Positions 33,701-40,482 of a DNA stretch of 64,000 nt are shown here, in pieces; position 1 is the first letter of the stretch; every line of letters starts with the position of its first letter. The notes under the pieces are model-generated. The model did not search any database and was not told the origin of the DNA. It saw nothing but the letters and a program-made list of their open reading frames with translations. A program made the position numbers and the translations under genes. The stretch spans positions 245,178 through 309,177 of the forward strand of contig NZ_AUIK01000020.1 in NCBI RefSeq assembly GCF_000423665.1, in the 5' to 3' direction. The stretch is from Solirubrobacter soli DSM 22325. Its GTDB lineage: Bacteria; Actinomycetota; Thermoleophilia; Solirubrobacterales; Solirubrobacteraceae.

Positions 33701-35924
33701 CGTCGAGGACGTCGGCGCCGACGACGACTTCTTCGCGCTCGGCGGCGACTCGTTCGCGGCCGTCCGGGCGGTGCGGGCGGTCGACCCGGCGCTGCGCGTC
33801 ATCGACCTGTTCACACATCCGACGGTGCAGCAGCTCGGCGCGTTCCTGGACTCGCGTGAGTCGGGCGGCGGTCTGCTGCACCGCCTCGGCTCGCCGCGCG
33901 CCGCCGTCGCGACGCTGATCGGCGTGCCGTATGGCGGCGGCTCGGCCGCGGCGTTCCAGCCGCTGGCGGCGCCGCTGGGCGAGCGCGGGATCGCGGTCGT
34001 GGCGGCCGAGCTGCCGGGGCACGATCCGGCCCGCCCGGACGAGGCGCCGCTCTCACTCGAGGAGCTCGTGGACCGGCTGGCGGCGGAGGTCGGCGAGACC
34101 GTGACCGGGCCGGTCGCCGTGTACGGGCACTGCGTCGGCTCGGCCGTCGCGACCGCGCTCGCCCGCCGGCTCGAGGCCGACGGGCGCGCGGTGCTCGGCG
34201 CGATCGCCGGCGGCAGCTTCCCGGCCGCGCCGGTGTCGCGCGTGTTCGGCGAGCGCTTCGTCTCCGACAAGCTCTACCGCGACGCGCTGCGCTCGTCGGG
34301 CGGCGTGACGGCCGACATGGACGAGGCGGCGACGACCGTCGCGCTGCGCGCCATGCGCCACGACGCGGAGGAGGCGCAGCGGTGGTTCGGCGCGCAGCTC
34401 GCCGGCTCCGGGCCGAAGCTCCAGGCGCCGATCCTGTGCCTGGTCGGCGAGCGCGACCGTCAGACCGAGCTGTATGCGGAGCGCTACCGCGAGTGGGGCG
34501 CGTTCGCCGACCATGTCGCGCTCGCCACGATCCCGCGGGCGGGGCACTACTTCCTGCGCCACCAGGCCGCCGAGGTGGCCGACGTGCTCGCGTCCACGGT
34601 CGAGGACTGGGCCGCGGGACGGCTCCCTGAGCCGGTGCGCGACGTGCCGGTCAAGCGCGGCGACCTGCGCCGCTTCTACACGGTCGCGGCCGGTCAGCTC
34701 GTGTCGAACGTCGGCAGCGCGCTGACGGCGTTCGCCCTCGGCGTCTGGGCCTACCAGCGCAGCGGCCGGATCGTCGACCTCGCGCTCGTGATCATGCTCG
34801 CGCAGCTTCCGGCCGTGCTCGCGACGCCGCTGGGCGGCGCGCTGGCGGACCGGTTCGACCGGCGCCGGATCATGCTCGTCAGCGACGCGCTCTCGGGGCT
34901 GGCGATGACCGCGCTCGTGGTGTTGCTGGCAACGGACTCCCTGACGCTCGCCGGTGTGCTCGCGATCGTCGGCGTGACCTCACTCGTCACCGCGCTGCAG
35001 CAGCCGGCGTGGCTGGCCGCGATCTCGCAACTCGCACCGAAGCCGTACCTGCCGCAGGCGAACGCGCTGGCGAACCTGGGCCGCAGCCTCGGCAACATCG
35101 TCGCGCCGCTGGCGGGCGGCGTGCTGGTGGCGACGGTCGGCCTCTCGGCCGTGGTCGCGATCGACGTCGCGACGTTCGCGGTCGGCTTGATCGCGCTGCT
35201 CGCCGTGCGCTTCCCGGACCGGCTCGTGCGCGGGCGCGAGGAGTCGTTCCGGTCCTCGATCAGCGGCGGTTGGCGGTTCATCCGGCGGCGCCCGCCGCTC
35301 GTCGTGATGGTCGTCTTCGTGGCCGTGGCGAACTACTTCAACGCGGTCCTGTGGGTCGCGGTCACGCCGCTCGTGCTCTCGTTCGCCGGCCCGGCCTCGC
35401 TCGGCGTCATCACCGCCGTGGGCGGCGCGGGTGCCGCGCTCGGCGGCCTGGCGGTGCTCTTCTGGGGCGGCACGCGGCGACGGGCCACCGGGATGGTCGG
35501 GTTCATCGTCGGCGCCGGTATCGGCACGGTGCTGATGGGCCTGTGGGCGTCGGTCGCGGTCGTCGCGATCGGGCTCGCGCTGCGGTGGGGCTCGATGGCG
35601 ATCGCCAACGCGCATTGGCTGTCGCTGATCCAGGTGAAGGTCGGCCCGGAGCTGCAGGGCCGCGTGCTCGCGACGAACCTGATGCTCGTGACGGTGATGG
35701 AGCCGATCGGCTTCCTCACCGCGTCGCCGCTCGCGGGCGCGCTGGGCGTCAGCACGCTGGTGCTGGTCTCAGGCGTGTTCCTGACCGTCTGGGGGCTGCT
35801 CGGCCTGCGCTACCGCCCGCTGCGCTACATGGAGGATGCGCTGCCGGACGCGGAGGCGGGCGCGGAGATCGAAGAGGACCTCGATCGCGTGCAGGCGCGG
35901 GTGGATCTCGCATGGGCTCGCTGA
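30729..35924 (+). CDS. NRPS termination module fused to an MFS exporter (C-A-T-TE-MFS)
   Basis: 1731 residues. C4 (about 35-455): LSPAQARLWFMAQLEP, HHIATDAWS near 160. A4 (about 479-960): VIFTSGSTGAPKGVAQ, an unusual core-5 motif NHYGHTEST in place of YGPTE, NGKIDRAALP. T4: GGDSFAAVR near 1003. TE (about 1050-1305): VPYGGGSAAAFQPLA and VYGHCVGSA, where the nucleophile is Cys (about residue 1135) instead of Ser, with His in RAGHYFLR. From about 1315 to 1710 a complete MFS permease follows (FYTVAAGQLVSNVGSALTAFALG, LADRFDRRRIMLVSD), resembling the enterobactin exporter/macrolide efflux type. The fusion is continuous in one frame. It should release and export the peptide. NRPS/MFS fusions exist but are uncommon; a fused Cys-TE plus MFS is notable. 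Confidence 0.93.
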   Translation: MTAVGEPSALQARLAAARRAHAEPARAIPRCTGAAPLSPAQARLWFMAQLEPDSSAYNAPWLLRLRGRLDEDALLAALRDLAERHTVLRSVIEEREGGTVAVPLSADAVPVRSAAVAPGALEAAVRAETERPFALDAEPPLRAALFRVHEDEHVLALTLHHIATDAWSANLLLDDLAALYAARLGLGGVPDAPAVQYADYAAWLAEGHEAARTTAAVEWWAARLTGLAPALDLPVDRPRGLGADAAADRIDVGLDEALTARVRAVAAERRCTPFVVLLAAWQEVLGRVCATDDVPVAVPESGRHRAETEAAVGCFVNTLVIRTDTSGDPSARELIDRVRDGVLDSFAHAAAPFDQVVARLNPDRAAGTTPLAQVQLNVYDEPVDPRFAGLSAELSEAPAQTAKYDLSLTLVDRGATFAGGLVFKRALFDERTAERLSQWYLHVLNGMLADLDRPVGAVPLEPVSGPLLVGPARDWPRERSVRALIEAQVDARPDATAVIAADGELTYAELERRANGIAHRLREAGVVPDQPVGVLLESSAALACALLGIMKAGGGYLPMDATYPAARIAGILDTADARVLLTTAELADRGAGRTVIALDEPLDRPSERPDPVSGPDHLAHVIFTSGSTGAPKGVAQTNANVANYLHGVLERLGDVAGGSFAMVSTPAADFGLTPIFAALTTGGCIHLVDREIATDPAAFARYLAERPVDVLKCVPSHLELLATHGELADVLPRRLLILAGEACPWALVARVRATRPHLRVQNHYGHTESTMISLVCETGEVGEGVVPLGAPLANITGYIVDRAGRPLPAGVPGELVVTGPGVARGYIGRPDLTADRFVLDPVDGTRRCYRSGDRIRVRLDGTVEFLGRVDDQVKIRGYRVEPGEVVAALRALEGVREAVVLAVGEGRERKLAAWLVGDALDVAALRARLRESLPDYMVPASFVLLDRLPLTPNGKIDRAALPAPVAERVARREPSTPAEARVAAAWAEVLGVEDVGADDDFFALGGDSFAAVRAVRAVDPALRVIDLFTHPTVQQLGAFLDSRESGGGLLHRLGSPRAAVATLIGVPYGGGSAAAFQPLAAPLGERGIAVVAAELPGHDPARPDEAPLSLEELVDRLAAEVGETVTGPVAVYGHCVGSAVATALARRLEADGRAVLGAIAGGSFPAAPVSRVFGERFVSDKLYRDALRSSGGVTADMDEAATTVALRAMRHDAEEAQRWFGAQLAGSGPKLQAPILCLVGERDRQTELYAERYREWGAFADHVALATIPRAGHYFLRHQAAEVADVLASTVEDWAAGRLPEPVRDVPVKRGDLRRFYTVAAGQLVSNVGSALTAFALGVWAYQRSGRIVDLALVIMLAQLPAVLATPLGGALADRFDRRRIMLVSDALSGLAMTALVVLLATDSLTLAGVLAIVGVTSLVTALQQPAWLAAISQLAPKPYLPQANALANLGRSLGNIVAPLAGGVLVATVGLSAVVAIDVATFAVGLIALLAVRFPDRLVRGREESFRSSISGGWRFIRRRPPLVVMVVFVAVANYFNAVLWVAVTPLVLSFAGPASLGVITAVGGAGAALGGLAVLFWGGTRRRATGMVGFIVGAGIGTVLMGLWASVAVVAIGLALRWGSMAIANAHWLSLIQVKVGPELQGRVLATNLMLVTVMEPIGFLTASPLAGALGVSTLVLVSGVFLTVWGLLGLRYRPLRYMEDALPDAEAGAEIEEDLDRVQARVDLAWAR

Positions 35925-36868
35925 TGGTCGGGGAGACCGATGTGCTCGAGGCCGCGGAGCGCATCGCCCCGTACGTCGAGCGGACCCGGCTGCGGCGGGC
36001 GGGCGCACTGTGGGTCAAGCCGGAGTGCCTTCAGCCGACCGGCTCCTTCAAGGTGCGCGGCGCGGTCAACGCGGTCGCGCGCCTGGCGGCGCGCGGCGAC
36101 GTGACGCAGGTCGTCGCGCAGTCCTCCGGCAACCACGGCCAGGCGCTCGCGTACGCGGCGTCGCTGTTCGGCCTGCAGGCCACCGTGGTCGTGCCGGACA
36201 CGGCGCCCGCGCTGAAGATGGACGCGATGCGGGGGCGCGGCGCGTCGCTGGTCGTCGTCCCACCGGCCCGGCGCGAGGCGGTCGCCGTCGAGCTCAGCGA
36301 GGCGCCGGGCGCGGCGCTCGTCCGCTCCGACGACCTCGACGTGATCGCCGGCCACGCGACCGCCGGGCTCGAGATCGCGGACGACTTCCCGTCGTTCGAC
36401 GTCGTGCTCGCGCCGGTCTGCAACGGCGGGCTGCTCGCGGGCGTCGCGGTGGCAGTCAAGGCGTGGAACCCCGGCGCGGTCGTGATCGGCGTCGAGCCCG
36501 AGCTCGCGGCGGACGCGTTGGAGAGCTTCCGGCTCGGGCGGCGCGTGCGCTGGTCGACGGACCTCACGTACCGGACCGTCGCCGACGGCCTGCGCGCGCC
36601 GGTGGTCGGCGAGCACGCCTGGGAGCACATCCGCGAGCACGTCGACGGGATCGTCACGGTGACCGAGGACAGCATCGCCGAGGCGATGTGGCTGCTCCAC
36701 GAGGAGACGGGCCTGATGCCCGAGCCCAGCGGAGCGGTCGCGACGGCCGCGTTCCTCTCGCGACGCGAGGCGCTCCCCCGCGGCCGCACCGTCGCGGTGC
36801 TCTCGGGCGGCAACGTCGAGGCGGGCGCGTTCCACGCGCTGACGGCGGTCGAACGGATGGCGGCATGA
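35912..36868 (+). CDS. PLP-dependent fold-II enzyme, threonine dehydratase/serine racemase-like
   Basis: 318 residues from ATG 35912 (ATG 35924, overlapping the NRPS stop as TGATG, is equally possible). The PLP lysine is in PTGSFKVRGAVN, the substrate loop is SSGNHGQALAYAASL, and a C-terminal SGGNVEA contacts the pyridine ring in this family. The phosphate-binding loop, usually GGGGL, reads VCNGGLLAG. The C-terminal ACT domain of biosynthetic IlvA is absent. Relatives deaminate Thr/Ser or racemise/eliminate 3-hydroxy amino acids. Because it overlaps the NRPS gene, it probably makes or modifies an amino-acid building block or 2-oxo acid for the peptide (inference). Confidence 0.85.
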   Translation: MGSLMVGETDVLEAAERIAPYVERTRLRRAGALWVKPECLQPTGSFKVRGAVNAVARLAARGDVTQVVAQSSGNHGQALAYAASLFGLQATVVVPDTAPALKMDAMRGRGASLVVVPPARREAVAVELSEAPGAALVRSDDLDVIAGHATAGLEIADDFPSFDVVLAPVCNGGLLAGVAVAVKAWNPGAVVIGVEPELAADALESFRLGRRVRWSTDLTYRTVADGLRAPVVGEHAWEHIREHVDGIVTVTEDSIAEAMWLLHEETGLMPEPSGAVATAAFLSRREALPRGRTVAVLSGGNVEAGAFHALTAVERMAA

Positions 36869-37527
36869 CGCGCGTGCTCGAGCTGTTCACGCCGGACGCG
36901 GGCGAGCTGGCGTCGCTCGTCGACGTCCTCTCTCCGGAGGAGCGCCGCCGCGCGGCGGCGTTCCGTCGCGTCGAGGATCGCGACCGCTATGTCATCGCGC
37001 ACGTGTGGCTGCGGCGGGTGCTCGGTGAGGCCTTGGGCGTCGCTGCTCCGGACGTCCCGATCGAGGCGGGTGACTGCGTGTCGTGCGGCTTGCCCCACGG
37101 CAAGCCGCGGCTCCCCGCCCACACGGAACTGCACTTCTCGCTCTCGCACGCCGGCGACGTCGTCCTGTGCGCGCTCGCGAGCACGCCCGTCGGCGTGGAC
37201 GTCGAGGCGGTCCCGGACGACGCGCGCCACCTCGAGCTCCTCTCCGTCCTGCACCCCTCCGAGCGCGACGCGGGCACCGCTGCTGCGGTCATGCGGTGCT
37301 GGGTCCGCAAGGAGGCGTACCTGAAAGGCACCGGCGAAGGGCTCAGCCGCGAGCCGCACACGGTCCGCGTCGGCGCCGGACCCACCCCCGAGCACCCGGA
37401 CGGTTGGCGGCTCAGCGATGTCGACGTGCGCCCTGGTTACGTCGCCGCGGTCGCGGTCAGGCGAGAATGGTCGGATGAACGTCGCGGCGCTGTGGCACGA
37501 CCTCGAATGCGGCGGGTACGGGGATGA
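36865..37527 (+). CDS. Sfp-type 4'-phosphopantetheinyl transferase
   Basis: 220 residues; starts on ATGA of the upstream gene. Family motifs: RRVLGEALGV, HGKPRLP, FSLSHAGDVVLCALA, GVDVEAV (Mg-binding Asp and Glu) and VRKEAYLKGTGEGLS (W/V-x-K-E-A-x-x-K). It loads the phosphopantetheine arm onto the T domains of the four NRPS modules, and its overlap with the operon supports that. The last 17 residues are Arg-rich and lie in the region where the methyltransferase frame has already begun (53-base overlap), so the functional domain probably ends near AVAVRREW. Confidence 0.92.
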   Translation: MTRVLELFTPDAGELASLVDVLSPEERRRAAAFRRVEDRDRYVIAHVWLRRVLGEALGVAAPDVPIEAGDCVSCGLPHGKPRLPAHTELHFSLSHAGDVVLCALASTPVGVDVEAVPDDARHLELLSVLHPSERDAGTAAAVMRCWVRKEAYLKGTGEGLSREPHTVRVGAGPTPEHPDGWRLSDVDVRPGYVAAVAVRREWSDERRGAVARPRMRRVRG

Positions 37528-38188
37528 CCTGCCGTCGTGGCAGTCGCTGGCGGGTGAGACCGGCGGCCCCGTGCTCGACATCGGAGCGGGCACCGGGCGG
37601 GTGACGCTGGACCTCGCCGCTGCCGGGTTGGCGGTGGTCGCGTTGGACACCGAAGCGGCGCTGCTGGCCGCGCTCGAGCACCGTGCGGGAGGGCTGGACG
37701 TCACGACCGTCGTCGCCGACGCGCGCAGCTTCGAGCTGGAGCGGCGATTCGCGCTGATCGTGGTGCCGATGCAGACGCTGCAGCTGCTCGGGGGACGGGA
37801 CGGCCGCGGTGCGTTCCTGCGTTGCGCTCTTCGCCATTTGAAACCGGGCGGAGTCGTGGCCGCGGCGCTGGCCGACGCGATGGACTGCTTCGACGACGAG
37901 CACCCCGAGCCGCCGCCGCCCGACGCGCGTGACATCGCGCGGGTGCGCTACGCCAGCCAACTCGTGGCGGTCCTCGACGACGGCGGGCGCGCCGCGCTGC
38001 ACCGTCGCCGCGAGATCATCGGGCCGACCCCGCACGCCGAGCACGTCGTGATCCATCTCGACCGCGTATCGCCGGAGGAGGTCGAGGCCGAGGCGGCCTC
38101 GACGGGGTTCCTCGTCGAACCACGGCGCTTCGTGCCGGAGAGCGAGCAGTACCTCGGCTCGACGATCGTCGTCCTGCGCAAGCCCTGA
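37475..38188 (+). CDS. SAM-dependent methyltransferase, class I
   Basis: 237 residues. SAM-binding motif I is GPVLDIGAGTGRVTLDLA, motif II has VVALDTEAALL, and ADARSFELERRFALIVVPMQTLQLL gives the remaining strands; a C-terminal beta hairpin (YLGSTIVVLRK) closes the fold. ATG 37475 is chosen because the protein then starts with MNVAALWHDLECGGYG, typical of this group; an upstream in-frame start would lie deeper in the phosphopantetheinyl transferase gene. Its position makes it a plausible tailoring enzyme for the peptide, although the group also includes housekeeping methyltransferases. No substrate can be assigned. Confidence 0.85.
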   Translation: MNVAALWHDLECGGYGDDLPSWQSLAGETGGPVLDIGAGTGRVTLDLAAAGLAVVALDTEAALLAALEHRAGGLDVTTVVADARSFELERRFALIVVPMQTLQLLGGRDGRGAFLRCALRHLKPGGVVAAALADAMDCFDDEHPEPPPPDARDIARVRYASQLVAVLDDGGRAALHRRREIIGPTPHAEHVVIHLDRVSPEEVEAEAASTGFLVEPRRFVPESEQYLGSTIVVLRKP

Positions 38189-38194
38189 CCTTCG

Positions 38195-38206
38195 TACGCT
38201 CTGGCG
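38195..38206 (+). promoter_or_regulatory. TACGCT -10 element, probable leaderless promoter of the aldo/keto reductase
   Basis: TACGCT (38195-38200) ends 6 bases before ATG 38207, with no ribosome binding site. It suggests that the reductase has its own transcript and marks a possible right boundary of the NRPS operon. Confidence 0.4.
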
Positions 38207-39067
38207 ATGGAGCAACGCCCGCTCGGCCCGCTTTCGGTCTCGATCCTCGCCCTCGGCTCGTGGCAGACCTACGAGCGCATCCCGCGCGCCGACGGCGTCG
38301 CCGTGCTCAACGCGGCACGCGACGTCGGCATCACGTTCCTGGAGACGGCGCGCTACAACGCCACGACCCCGGACGCGCCGTTGGCCACGGGCTACTCCGA
38401 GGTCGTGTTCGGCGAGATCTTCCGCGCCTCGGGCTGGCCGCGCGACGAGGTCGTGCTGGCCAACAAGCTGTGGTGGGAGTTCTGGCCCGAGCAGTCCGTG
38501 GCCGACGAGCTCGACGCGTCGCTGCAGCGCACGGGCATCGACCACTTCGACTTCATCTACTCCGACCCGCCCCCGCCCGACCTGCCGATGCAGGACGTCG
38601 TCGACGCCGTGACCGGCCTCGTCCAGGCGGGCAAGGTCCGCGCCTGGGGCGTCGTGAACTGGGCGCCCGAGAAGATCGCCGAGGCCCGTGCGCTCTCCTC
38701 GATCCAACCGGTGGCGGCGCAGCTGCCGTACTCCCTGATCTTCCGCTCGATGGTCGAGGAGGAGGCGATGGTCGACGCGATGGGCCCGATGGGCGTCATC
38801 GCCTCCGCCGTCCTCGCCGGCGGCGCGCTCACGGGCAAGTACGCCGACGGCGCCACCGGACGCCTGTCCGACCGGCTCGACGACCCACGCTTCGCGTCAG
38901 CGTTCGAGGAGGCGTCGCGCCTGCGCGCGCGGGCCGCGGAGCTCGGGACGAGCCCGGCCGCGCTGGCGATCCAGTTCGCCGCCCGCGCCCCGCGGGTGAC
39001 ATCGGTGCTCCTCGGCGCGACGACTCCCGAGCAGGTGCGCGAGAACGCTCGCGCGGTCGAGCCGTAG
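38207..39067 (+). CDS. Aldo/keto reductase-family protein with degenerate active site
   Basis: 286 residues of AKR barrel: LGPLSVSILALGSWQTYE at the start, GITFLETARYN, VVLANKLWWEFWP, GKVRAWGVVNWAPEKI and LLGATTPEQVRENARAV (cofactor end). In typical AKRs the tetrad is Asp-Tyr-Lys-His. Here Asp is Glu (FLETA), Tyr and Lys remain, and the His segment reads FIYSDPPPP with no His. Similar losses are known in Kv-beta-like and other AKRs with reduced activity. It may reduce an unusual substrate or have a binding role. It is 18 bases after the methyltransferase but has its own -10-like element, so membership of the NRPS cluster is uncertain. Confidence 0.8.
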   Translation: MEQRPLGPLSVSILALGSWQTYERIPRADGVAVLNAARDVGITFLETARYNATTPDAPLATGYSEVVFGEIFRASGWPRDEVVLANKLWWEFWPEQSVADELDASLQRTGIDHFDFIYSDPPPPDLPMQDVVDAVTGLVQAGKVRAWGVVNWAPEKIAEARALSSIQPVAAQLPYSLIFRSMVEEEAMVDAMGPMGVIASAVLAGGALTGKYADGATGRLSDRLDDPRFASAFEEASRLRARAAELGTSPAALAIQFAARAPRVTSVLLGATTPEQVRENARAVEP

Positions 39068-39073
39068 GAACGG

Positions 39074-39100
39074 CGCCGCTCCGGACCGGCCGGAGCGGCG
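39074..39100. terminator. Perfect hairpin between convergent genes, bidirectional terminator
   Basis: CGCCGCTCCGG (39074-39084) pairs perfectly with CCGGAGCGGCG (39090-39100) around loop ACCGG. It lies in the 39-base gap between the convergent aldo/keto reductase and RTX-like genes, so it should end both transcripts. Confidence 0.75.
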
Positions 39101-39106
39101 ACGTGT

Positions 39107-40408
39107 TCAGCGCGCGGTCTTGAAGGACGCGGTGCTCGTCTTGCCGTGGCCTGCTGCGTCGGTCGCGGTGATGAACACCGTGAGGGTGCGGCCGCGCAGG
39201 CGCTTGAGGGCCTTGCGGGCCGTGGCGGTGAGCTTGACCGTGACCGCGGAGGTGCCGCCGGCGTAGCGGCTCTCGGCGGTGCGGCCGATCACGACCGACT
39301 TCAGGCCGAGCGAGCGGGCGACCTTGCGGCTCACGCGGACGTCGGCGGCGACGGTGCACGTGCTCGAGCAGCGCAGGTGGAGCTTGAGGCCGCGGGCGGC
39401 CAGCGACGCGATCGTCACGGAGACCGACAGCGGGGCGTCGCCCACGCGGACCGCGTCGACGGGCGGCGTGACCGGCGCGGGCGGCTCGACCGCGGCGGGC
39501 AACGACACGTGTTCGCAGTCGTCGGCGACCACGTCGTCCGCGTCGGCGGCGACCGAGTCGTCGCCGGCGCCGCAGCTGATCTGGTCGCTGAAGCCGTCCT
39601 GGGCGTTGATCGTGTCGTCGCCGGCGCCGCCGGTCAGCGCGTCCGGGCCGTCGCCACCGGTGATGGTGTCGTCGCCCGCGCCGCCGTCGATGCGGTTCTC
39701 GCCCGCGCTGCCGGTCAACGTGTCGTCGCCGGAGCCGCCGGCGATGTCGTCGACGTCGCTGTGCACGTTGTCCCCCTCTCCGGCCTCGCCATCGTTGGCG
39801 ACGTCGTCGAGCGTGACCGTCACCGGCGCGGTCCGCGACGAGTAGTCGACGAGGTCGCCCGTGGACGGTCCCGCGGCGCTGTAGGGATCGCCGCCCAGGA
39901 TGTCGTCCGCGCCCGGCCCGCCGTCGAGCACGTCGGAGCGTTCGCTGCCGGTGAGGGAGTCGTCCCCCGGACCGCCGAGGAGCGTGACCGGCTTCTCGAA
40001 CCCGCGCAGCACGTCGTTGCCGGAACCGCCGTCGACCCGCGCGGGATGCTTGACCGGGCCGGCGTAGCGGTCGTCGCCGTCGCCGAGGTCGACGGAGATC
40101 GAGGTGATGTCCGCGCCGGGGCAGGTCGCGAAGTTGTAGGGCGTCGTGACGACCGGCCCGTTGAACTGGGTGGGTGCGCACCCGGCGCCCGTGTTGATGA
40201 CGGCGGGTGACCCGACCAATCCGTCCTGGAATTGCACGTAGTAGCCGAAGCCCGAGGCGACGGAGAGCTGGTTGGACTCGCCCGGCGCGGCGACGAACGT
40301 CGCGACGCCGTCGACGACCTTCACCTCCGAGGCCAGAGCGGGTGTGGCACCGAACAGCATGCAGGCTCCGCCCAACGCGGCGGCCAGCGACCAACATGGA
40401 CGCGACAT
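39107..40408 (-). CDS. Secreted RTX-like calcium-binding repeat protein
   Basis: 433 residues. Signal peptide 1-27 (LAAALGGACMLFGATPALA). Residues about 90-285 carry nonapeptide-type Ca-binding repeats of the form GGxGxDxLxG: VDLGDGDDRYAG, DGGSGNDVLRG, GGPGDDSLTG, GGAGDDTITG, GGAGDDTINA. They fold into parallel beta-rolls when Ca is bound outside the cell. After a Pro-rich linker (VEPPAPVTPP), the C-terminal 110 residues form a Thr/Lys-rich beta domain common in Solirubrobacterales secreted proteins. There is no enzymatic domain, so a structural or adhesive role is likely. A ribosome binding site AGGAGG precedes ATG 40408. No type I secretion genes are nearby, and the signal peptide points to Sec export. 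Confidence 0.85.
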   Translation of the reverse strand: MSRPCWSLAAALGGACMLFGATPALASEVKVVDGVATFVAAPGESNQLSVASGFGYYVQFQDGLVGSPAVINTGAGCAPTQFNGPVVTTPYNFATCPGADITSISVDLGDGDDRYAGPVKHPARVDGGSGNDVLRGFEKPVTLLGGPGDDSLTGSERSDVLDGGPGADDILGGDPYSAAGPSTGDLVDYSSRTAPVTVTLDDVANDGEAGEGDNVHSDVDDIAGGSGDDTLTGSAGENRIDGGAGDDTITGGDGPDALTGGAGDDTINAQDGFSDQISCGAGDDSVAADADDVVADDCEHVSLPAAVEPPAPVTPPVDAVRVGDAPLSVSVTIASLAARGLKLHLRCSSTCTVAADVRVSRKVARSLGLKSVVIGRTAESRYAGGTSAVTVKLTATARKALKRLRGRTLTVFITATDAAGHGKTSTASFKTAR

Positions 40409-40482
40409 CGACTTCGATCCTCCTGATCAGTCAGCGAGCGGGGTCAGGTATAGCCGCCGACCCGCGCCGCGGGACCTGATTT

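Noticed and set aside
23120..35924. Naming a specific peptide product from the adenylation codes
   Set aside because: The codes were aligned by hand and none matches a known code fully; only weak residue-class hints are justified.
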